This document shows, piece by piece, positions 7,301-11,454 of a stretch of 11,454 nt of DNA. This DNA comes from Terriglobia bacterium (lineage in GTDB: Bacteria; Acidobacteriota; Terriglobia; UBA7540). A model generated the notes under the pieces. It was not told where the DNA came from. It did no database searches and saw only the letters and a program-made list of their open reading frames with translations. The translations under genes and the position numbers were made by a program. Location of the stretch: contig JAIQGB010000114.1 in the NCBI GenBank assembly GCA_020072905.1, forward strand, positions 1 to 11,454, given 5' to 3'. Every line of letters begins with the position of its first letter. Positions within the stretch are counted from its first letter, which is position 1.

Positions 7301-7649
7301 GCGCAGCTACGGCCTGATCGCCCAGGAAGTCGAGAAGCTCTTTCCGGAGATGGTCGGTCAAGACGAGCGGGGCTACAAGACGGTGGACTACACGCGCCTG
7401 CCGTTGCTCCTGCTCCAGGCGGTGCGCGAGCTGAAGGCTGAAAACGAGCGTCTGCGGGACCAGATGCAGTCGGAGCTTCGCTCGCAGGCAACGGAACTCG
7501 ATAGCCTCAAGGGTGAGTTGAAGGAGGCACGCGTCGCCTTGCGGCTGATCCAAAGCCAACTACCTGCCGCCGGGTCCGCCTTCACGGCGCACGCACTTTT
7601 GAATTCGAGCGAACCTTCGAGCGCTAGCGGACCGTCAACTGGACGGTAG
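4365..7649 (+). CDS. Exported repeat-rich fibrous surface protein with C-terminal peptidase S74 chaperone domain
   Basis: A 1094-residue protein. Residues 1-24 (MRRVLQGMEF, hydrophobic core, VRAQ) are a signal peptide. Residues 43-142 look like a compact beta-rich domain (PRLVRFNGTLKDATGKPLSG, PVWWETQTV, VPYAFKAGDAETLGG). Four 26-residue repeats follow (254-355), then seven 17-residue NTAxGxxALxxNTTG repeats (484-602) that resemble YadA-type head repeats, with looser ones to about 670. Six [NKG]YG[LAV] repeats lie between 800 and 890. The C-terminus holds CSSDARLKTNI (936-946), HFYW, and YGLIAQEVEKLFPE. This is the intramolecular chaperone (peptidase S74) of phage tail spikes, which trimerises and then cuts itself before a Ser. 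Here that would be S938, with K943 five residues on. A coiled coil follows (about 1014-1067). It is probably a trimeric envelope fibre. The start was moved from TTG 4317 to ATG 4365 because of GGAGGG at 4353-4358 and the signal peptide. Codon use changes inside the gene. Confidence 0.88.
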   Translation: MRRVLQGMEFVLVCLFCAVGVRAQQSAATSDLASNAAAAQSSVPRLVRFNGTLKDATGKPLSGPVDVTFELFREQSGGEPVWWETQTVEADAQGQYSALLGATQPNGLPMDLFTAGEARWLGVAAGKIEQPRVLLVSVPYAFKAGDAETLGGKPATAYVASDQLKDQVRSEMTQQLANPAIGLRSLEMMVTNPASTPRAVTETNPSTFTCATSSTCMGVTQSGTGTPLLASSTAASAVVAALRGEAASTGGSGVLGWAKATTGTAVGVKGQTDSTGGMGIYGLATAATGTTFGVRGDTSSPSGRGVYGNATAGTGVTYGVLGIAASTSGIGLAGQATAVTGATIGVRAVNSSPAGTAAIFDNLGGGKILSGRTTGYVERFSVDAGGTVTGTQFASTVASGTPPLAVASNTVVPNLNADLLDGLHAANFALLGANIFTSGQSISSGDLSVSSGNISLPQTTGLTAGVINLGAGRFIHACCASQRNTFVGGYAGNLGTTGSDNTATGDNALTSITLGDNNTASGSRALLSNTEGEGNVADGSWALSSNTTGGRNTASGLDALNANTTGTYNTASGAFALYYHTVGHFNTAIGHAALMYNCKDVPVGCSGSSNTAVGVAAGSTSNSANANVTGYNNTFIGSNSGPGTSTQLHNATAIGANAVVSANNTIVLGSISGVNNAAASVNVGIGTQTPTHTLEVLGTASFSDAVTATSFAGDGSAITGVNAVTAATASNALALGGVAASGYLQKTGGTMTGTLNLPADGLAAGTTQLALGYGNVAIGTDPLLDVQLAVRRTGTENATNYGLHVRNNTTSTSGTPYKYGAYIENSGEVVSNGYGLYVTNQSTNTTTDGLYKYGVYLSSFGSFTGGAGTTTKNYGLYVSAPTGADENYGAYIGGNVGIGDTTPATRLQVFGDIRVGTTGTNGCLQNFAGSSIAGTCSSDARLKTNIRPFQRVLNQLVQLKPVHFYWKADEFPEMHFGRERSYGLIAQEVEKLFPEMVGQDERGYKTVDYTRLPLLLLQAVRELKAENERLRDQMQSELRSQATELDSLKGELKEARVALRLIQSQLPAAGSAFTAHALLNSSEPSSASGPSTGR
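5124..5429 (+). repeat. Four 26-residue coding repeats (78-bp period) in the surface protein
   Basis: Repeats begin at residues 254, 280, 306 and 332 of the surface protein. They share a pattern of hydrophobic residue, aromatic or small residue, G, x, A, K/T, A, x, T, G, then a GV.G element and an S/T-G tail. The exact 26-residue spacing points to a solenoid or beta-helical fibre built by tandem duplication. The DNA copies are diverged, so the duplications are not recent. Confidence 0.75.
5814..6170 (+). repeat. Seven 17-residue NTAxGxxALxxNTTGxx coding repeats (51-bp period)
   Basis: The leading Asn of each unit falls at residues 484, 501, 518, 535, 552, 569 and 586, a strict 17-residue period. 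Typical units are NTASGLDALNANTTGTY (552-568) and NTASGAFALYYHTVGHF (569-585). This repeat type occurs in bacterial surface proteins and resembles the YadA head repeat, although that classic repeat is shorter. Degenerate units (N610 TAVG, N633 TFIG, N664 TIVLG) follow after a Cys-containing break at 598-605. Confidence 0.85.
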
Positions 7650-7652
7650 CGC
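7621..7652 (+). other. Bulged inverted repeat spanning the stop of the surface protein gene
   Basis: ACCGTC (7631-7636) pairs with GACGGT (7642-7647) across a 5-nt loop. GCGCT (7621-7625) can pair with AGCGC (7648-7652) if the five bases 7626-7630 are bulged. The TAG stop lies in the right arm. There is no T-run, so it could be a weak or factor-dependent terminator or a 3'-end stabilising structure. Confidence 0.35.
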
Positions 7653-7690
7653 TACGCGTCAAGGCTCGGGCCGGGCTGGAGACTGACTAC

Positions 7691-7707
7691 ACGAGCGAGA
7701 CGCTCGT
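7691..7707. repeat. Perfect 7-bp hairpin, REP-like
   Basis: ACGAGCG (7691-7697), loop AGA, CGCTCGT (7701-7707). The tight 3-nt loop and location between genes are typical of repetitive extragenic palindromes. Only one copy is in the window, so dispersal cannot be shown here. Confidence 0.5.
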
Positions 7708-7753
7708 GCCACATCCTTTAACGCTGCCCGTCAAGGCGGCGGGCGGACCGGTC

Positions 7754-7784
7754 GGGCGCGTCGAAACTTAACCTGCCGACGCCC
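7754..7784. other. Bulged GC-rich hairpin
   Basis: GGGCG plus TCG on the left (7754-7763, with a two-base bulge) pairs with CGACGCCC (7777-7784) around a 13-nt loop. It may be structural RNA or chance in GC-rich sequence. No T-run follows. Confidence 0.3.
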
Positions 7785-7881
7785 GCGGCCCCTTGCTACT
7801 TCCCCCTTAGGTGTTCAAAACCTCTTCCTCTATTTGCGCATCTCTAGCAGGGTGCCGGGAAATCTCGGCATGGCGACGTGG

Positions 7882-7945
7882 CGGCGATTGTAGATCGCCA
7901 TCACCCCCGCAGACCCGATCTCGCGGTGGCGAGGTAAAGTCGCCG
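7882..7945. repeat. Inverted pair of REP-like palindromes (BIME-like)
   Basis: CGGCGATTGTAGATCGCCA (7882-7900) and TGGCGAGGTAAAGTCGCCG (7927-7945) are each 19 nt with self-complementary arms around a central loop of about 5 to 7 nt. The reverse complement of the first has the same arms as the second (TGGCGA, 7 nt, TCGCCG), so the two copies face each other across a 26-bp spacer. Facing pairs of short palindromes between genes are the hallmark of BIME-type REP clusters. Confidence 0.6.
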
Positions 7946-7985
7946 TTCGCGTTGCTCAGCAGCCTGTTAGAAAAGTCCGCCCTCC

Positions 7986-9812
7986 ATGGCTCAGAACACC
8001 GAACTTGTCTTCCTGCGTGATGATTCTGACGCAGCCCCTCCGGGGAGATTTGCCGGGCCGGAGTGGGGAAAAGCATTGCTTGCCTGCCTCGCTTTCATCT
8101 TCCCCTTTCACTGGCTCTCCAACTTCCTCCTGGATGCGCTGCCCGCGCTGGTTCGGGTCTGGTGGTTCGGTGAGCGGTTGGAATTCTTTCGCCTGTTGGT
8201 TTCCGGCGGAATGGCGGTTGCGGTTCCAGCCGGGGCATCCGCCACACTGTCGCCGGTCGCAAGCGCCGCAGAGGGGTACAGCCTCCTGGAAACGGTTGCT
8301 CTCGTCGCCGTCGTCTTTCTCGCCTTGGCGGTTTTCGGCCGACGGCAGACGCTCTTGAGTGGCCTGGCTGCGGGGATACTCGCAGAGGCCGCGCTCGAAG
8401 GGCGCTGGGTGCGGTCGGCCTTCGGGCAGGACCTCTCCGCCACTGTCGTGATTGCAGCGCTCTGCTTCCTGGCCGTGCTCGTGCTCGGCTTGCGTTGGAT
8501 GCTTTCCGCTTTCCCAGCACGGACCTTCTGGGCGCGCGTGACAACGCTCTTCACTTGTTTTGTTCTGCCGCTCGGAGTTCTGCGGGCGGCGCAGGCCCTC
8601 GTTGGCATCCGTTGGTTTCCTGCCTATTGGTTGGCCTTGGGGCTGCTCCCCGGAACGGTCGCGACGCTCCTGGCCTCGCTCGCGCTTCGGACTCGAGTCG
8701 CTATGCCGCGTCCATGTCCGCCACCCGGCTGGAGACTCGCGAGCTACGGCTTCCTCTTCACAGCATTGCTAGCCTCAGGAATCCACTGGGGCGCGCCGGC
8801 GCTTAATGGAGCGTTCGAACGCAGCAGGCAGGCGGCAAATCAAGCGGCCGTGGCGTTGCTCCCGGAGATTCCGTCTGACTCGCCTTACCCGAGGCTTTTC
8901 TTCCAGAAGGGCGTGAACCTGACCGCGGAATTCCCCGCCCCGTACGATTCCGCCGCCGCGCGCGAGATGCTGGAATCGCTGCGCGCGTATGGCGTGAATG
9001 CGGTGGCGCTGATTCCCTACGGATTTGCCGTCCGCGGCGAGCCGCATGTCCGCCTCAACACCGGGGGAGGTAGTTGGGAAAACGATGAAGGCCTGATGCA
9101 GCTTTCGCGTCTGGCTCATGCGCGAGGCATCAAGGTGATGCTCAAACCCGGCGTCTGGGTGCGCGGCGGGTTTGCCGGCGATCTCGAATTTGCTTCCGCT
9201 CGCGACCGCGCGATTTGGTTCGCTGATTACCGCGTTTTCTTGGAGCATTACGCGCGCCTCGCGACCCGCATGCATGCCGACATCTTCTGCGTGGGAGGCG
9301 AGCTCTCCAAGCTCACTCCTTACGAAGCCGAATGGCGCAGCCTGATTGCTCGCGTCCGCGAGCTATATCCCGGGCCACTGGTCTACGCCGCGAATTTCGG
9401 GACGGAATTCGAAACCCTTAGCTTTTGGGACGCACTCGACTACATCGGGCTGCAGGAATACTACCCGCTCCCCGACGACCTCTCGACGGATGAACTTCTG
9501 CGCAAAGTGCAGGCCGTAGAGCAGAGATTCCAGCGTCCTGTGATTTTCACCGAGGCCGGATTCGCGAGCGCAGAAGGGGCAAATCGCGAGCCCTGGGCGG
9601 AATCGCACACGCCGAAAGTGGACTTGGACGGGCAGGCGCGCTGCTACGAGGCCATCTTTCGCGCTTTCTACCCTCAGACTTGGTTCGAAGGGATGTACTG
9701 GTGGGCGATCCGCACCAACGGCGCCGGCGGCGGTGACGACACGTCGCTCACTCCCTGGGGCAAGCCTGCCATGCAGGTGATCAAACGTTGGTACACGGAG
9801 CAAGGGCGGTAG
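7986..9812 (+). CDS. Polytopic membrane protein fused to GH113-like glycoside hydrolase domain
   Basis: A 608-residue protein in two parts. Residues about 28-267 carry six or seven hydrophobic segments (near 28-49, 100-117, 122-137, 151-169, 186-204, 211-233 and 252-267) of unrecognised family. Residues about 304-606 form a TIM-barrel hydrolase of the GH-A clan, closest to what I know of GH113 (endo-beta-1,4-mannanase type): FFQKGVNLTAEF (305-316), GIKVMLKPGVWVRGG (381-395), DIFCVGGELSKL (432-443), ALDYIGLQEYYPL (483-495), PVIFTEAGFAS (518-528), YWWAIRTN (571-578). E439 is in the position of the acid/base and E523 of the nucleophile, so it is probably active on a beta-linked glycan. The substrate is not provable. 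ATG 7986 is the first possible start after an in-frame TAG at 7968. It lacks a Shine-Dalgarno sequence and is preceded by CCTCC, so expression may be weak or the true start different. It converges with secA. Confidence 0.85.
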   Translation: MAQNTELVFLRDDSDAAPPGRFAGPEWGKALLACLAFIFPFHWLSNFLLDALPALVRVWWFGERLEFFRLLVSGGMAVAVPAGASATLSPVASAAEGYSLLETVALVAVVFLALAVFGRRQTLLSGLAAGILAEAALEGRWVRSAFGQDLSATVVIAALCFLAVLVLGLRWMLSAFPARTFWARVTTLFTCFVLPLGVLRAAQALVGIRWFPAYWLALGLLPGTVATLLASLALRTRVAMPRPCPPPGWRLASYGFLFTALLASGIHWGAPALNGAFERSRQAANQAAVALLPEIPSDSPYPRLFFQKGVNLTAEFPAPYDSAAAREMLESLRAYGVNAVALIPYGFAVRGEPHVRLNTGGGSWENDEGLMQLSRLAHARGIKVMLKPGVWVRGGFAGDLEFASARDRAIWFADYRVFLEHYARLATRMHADIFCVGGELSKLTPYEAEWRSLIARVRELYPGPLVYAANFGTEFETLSFWDALDYIGLQEYYPLPDDLSTDELLRKVQAVEQRFQRPVIFTEAGFASAEGANREPWAESHTPKVDLDGQARCYEAIFRAFYPQTWFEGMYWWAIRTNGAGGGDDTSLTPWGKPAMQVIKRWYTEQGR

Positions 9813-9887
9813 ACTCTAACCGCGGCTGCGCATTCGAGCGCTGCTTCGACCGCCAGATGGGCTTGGGGGAAATGCAAATGGGCAATC

Positions 9888-11454
9888 TCAGGAGGAGGGG
9901 GCGGAAGGTCGCGCGCCGCCCGCGGGGGCAGGCGGCGGGCCGCCCGCGCCGTGGCATTTCTTGTATTTCTTGCCGCTGCCACAGGGGCAGGGATCGTTGC
10001 GGCCGATTTTTTCTTTGCGGATGACCTGCTGGGGTTTTTCCATGGTGCCCGAACTGATCATGCGCATCTCCGCCTGCTCGCGCCGCTTGCGCCGTTGGTA
10101 CTCGCGGATCATCGCCTCTTCCTCTTCGGGCGTCTTCAAGAGGAAGAGAAAGCGCAGCGTCTCGTCCTCGGTTCTGTCCATCATGCTCTCAAACATCTCG
10201 AACGATTCTTTCTTGTATTCGATCAGCGGGTCGCGTTGGCCGTAGCCCCGCAGGCCAATGCCTTCCTTCAAGTGGTCCATCGCCAGCAAGTGCTCTTTCC
10301 ACTGTGCGTCGACCACCTGCAGCATGATCATGCGCTCGTGGGTGCGCATGCGCTCGGAAGTCCAGACTTGTTCGCGCTCGTCGTAGCGCTGATGGACCAG
10401 TTCTTTGAGTCTGTCGGTAAGCTGGTCGAGCATCTTGGGATCGAACTTCAGATCGTGCGGCCGCAGGTCGATCCCGAAGCGCCCCCAGAACTCCGCGTAG
10501 AGGGCCTTGGTGTTCCACTCGTCGGCGCGCTGTTCCTTGGGGCAGTAGTTGTCAAGCAGCCAGACGACCGAGCGGTCCGCGGCGTCGAGCAAATACTCCT
10601 TCTGGTCGAGCCCTTCCAGCAACTGGCGGCGCAGGCCGTAGACGGCCTCGCGCTGCTTATTCATCACATCGTCATATTCAAGGAGATGTTTACGAGATTC
10701 AAAGTTCTGCGCCTCCACGGCTTTCTGCGCGGACTCGATGCGTTTGGAAATCAGCCGCGATTCGATGGGGACGCCCTCTTCCATCCCCAGCCGGTGCATG
10801 ATCTTGGAGATGCGCTCGCCGGCGAAAATGCGCAGCAAATCGTCTTCGAGGGAGAGGTAAAAGCGTGACGACCCGGGGTCGCCCTGGCGGCCGGCGCGCC
10901 CGCGCAGTTGGTTGTCGATGCGCCGCGCCTCATGCCGCTCGGTGCCGAGGATGTGCAGCCCGCCGAGCTCGACGACGCGGTCATGCTCGGCGTCGGTGAC
11001 TTCCTTATAGCGCGCGATGAACTTCAGCCAGGTCTCGCGCCAGCGGGAGTAGTCGTCGACGTATTTCTGGAAGAATTCCTGGGGCGCGTCGGCGGGCGGA
11101 CGCTCCGGGGGCTCCGGGTCGACGCCCTGCTCGCGGTATTTCTCCGGCAAACGGCGGAACTCCTCGTGCGCCATGGCCTCGGGGTTGCCGCCCAACAGGA
11201 TATCGGTGCCGCGCCCGGCCATGTTGGTGGAGACGGTGACGGTGCCCACACGCCCGGCCTGCGCGACGATTTGCGCCTCGCGCTCGTGCTGCTTGGCGTT
11301 CAGGATATTGTGTTCCGGCATGCGTTCCGCCAGCACTTCGAGCAGGCGCGCGGGGCGGCACTGCACAGCGAGCAAGTAATCGAGCGCGGGCCTTTGCTTT
11401 TCGTCCGTGCCCTTCAGGAGTTCAACGATGGGGGCCACCACCGCCTCGTCCACG
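9888..11454 (-). CDS. secA: SecA preprotein translocase ATPase, C-terminal part (truncated by window edge)
   Basis: This is the ATP-driven motor of the SecYEG export channel; about 521 C-terminal residues are visible and the gene continues past the right edge. Residue numbers count from the first complete codon, read V here, not a start. NBD2 shows ILNAKQHEREAQIVAQAGR (50-68), TNMAGRGTDI (76-85), LHILGTERHEARRIDNQLRGRAGRQGDPGSSRFY (166-199) and LEDDLLRIF (202-210). The helical scaffold and wing follow, including MLQVVDAQWKEHLLAMDHLKEGIGLRGYGQRDP (377-409). The C-terminal SEC-C zinc motif is complete: DPCPCGSGKKYKKCH with C489, C491, C500 and H501; in E. coli this region binds SecB and phospholipid. 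A Pro/Ala/Gly-rich tail of about 18 residues ends it. Upstream of ILNAK, the usual GTTSIEKSE motif is not where expected. It is convergent with the glycosidase gene across 75 bp. Confidence 0.97.
   Translation of the reverse strand, partial: VDEAVVAPIVELLKGTDEKQRPALDYLLAVQCRPARLLEVLAERMPEHNILNAKQHEREAQIVAQAGRVGTVTVSTNMAGRGTDILLGGNPEAMAHEEFRRLPEKYREQGVDPEPPERPPADAPQEFFQKYVDDYSRWRETWLKFIARYKEVTDAEHDRVVELGGLHILGTERHEARRIDNQLRGRAGRQGDPGSSRFYLSLEDDLLRIFAGERISKIMHRLGMEEGVPIESRLISKRIESAQKAVEAQNFESRKHLLEYDDVMNKQREAVYGLRRQLLEGLDQKEYLLDAADRSVVWLLDNYCPKEQRADEWNTKALYAEFWGRFGIDLRPHDLKFDPKMLDQLTDRLKELVHQRYDEREQVWTSERMRTHERMIMLQVVDAQWKEHLLAMDHLKEGIGLRGYGQRDPLIEYKKESFEMFESMMDRTEDETLRFLFLLKTPEEEEAMIREYQRRKRREQAEMRMISSGTMEKPQQVIRKEKIGRNDPCPCGSGKKYKKCHGAGGPPPAPAGGARPSAPSS

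Larger units (their letters stand above)
7650..7985. other. Non-coding, hairpin-rich intergenic stretch
   Basis: These 336 bp contain no believable gene; the short open frames crossing it have no recognisable protein features. It holds a perfect 7-bp hairpin at 7691-7707, a bulged GC hairpin at 7754-7784 and a REP-like inverted pair at 7882-7945. The glycosidase gene starts directly after it with no Shine-Dalgarno sequence. I could not find a convincing promoter for that gene. Confidence 0.6.

Noticed and set aside
4365..7649. Prophage remnant, suggested by the tail-fibre chaperone domain
   Set aside because: The protein has a signal peptide and its own promoter, and flanking genes are ordinary cellular genes. 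No integrase, capsid, portal or tail genes are present.
7809..7823. Near-palindrome AGGTGTTCAAAACCT as a possible operator upstream of the glycosidase
   Set aside because: Single imperfect copy, with no promoter recognised beside it and no regulator gene in the window.
9813..9887. Bidirectional terminator between the glycosidase and secA
   Set aside because: I could not find a convincing stem longer than about 4-5 bp or a T-run in either direction.
9951..10868. Plus-strand open frame of 305 codons opposite secA
   Set aside because: secA motifs are unmistakable on the minus strand; the opposite product has no family features.

Overview
This is a high-GC bacterial window (well over 60% G+C by eye) with ordinary chromosomal gene order, one strand for most of its length, and a convergent secA at the right end. 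The organism is probably a member of the Acidobacteriota or a nearby soil phylum. That is an inference from the gene mix: a secreted 'tail fiber domain' surface protein, a GH113-like membrane glycosidase, heptamer GTGACRA repeats, and a SecA with SEC-C zinc motif and an apparent insertion. No 16S or other taxonomic marker is present to prove it. There are no phage structural genes, transposases, CRISPR arrays or tRNAs.

Layout. (1) 65-562: a small Rossmann-type protein resembling nucleoside 2-deoxyribosyltransferases. (2) 699-1082: a membrane-anchored protein with a pilin-like soluble domain. Its stop codon lies inside the first unit of a heptamer repeat array, and a repeat-built hairpin followed by a T-rich stretch may terminate it. 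(3) 1079-1271: a repeat element made of two inverted GTGACRA heptamer arrays enclosing a third, unrelated TTCANCC heptamer array. (4) 1330-4151: a tightly packed three-gene operon: a GHMP-family sugar kinase, a CPBP/CAAX-type intramembrane protease starting at a GTG that overlaps the kinase stop, and an exported protein with a BamE/SmpA-like C-terminus. (5) A sigma70-like promoter (4286-4314) followed by a 1094-residue exported fibrous protein (4365-7649). It has a signal peptide, a beta-sandwich-like N-terminus, 26-residue and 17-residue repeats, a C-terminal peptidase-S74 intramolecular chaperone with its Ser/Lys motif, and a coiled coil. (6) 7650-7985: a non-coding, hairpin-rich stretch with a REP-like inverted pair. 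(7) 7986-9812: a fusion of a polytopic membrane domain to a GH113-like glycoside hydrolase domain with both catalytic glutamates. (8) 9888-11454 on the minus strand: the C-terminal half of secA, cut by the window edge.

Several products act at the cell envelope (pilin-like anchor, intramembrane protease, BamE-like exported protein, trimeric fibre candidate, membrane glycosidase, SecA). Apart from the 1330-4151 operon, the sequence gives no evidence that they form one system. The most noteworthy items are the cellular S74 fibre with its internal codon-usage switch, the composite heptamer repeat element, and the REP-like inverted pair.
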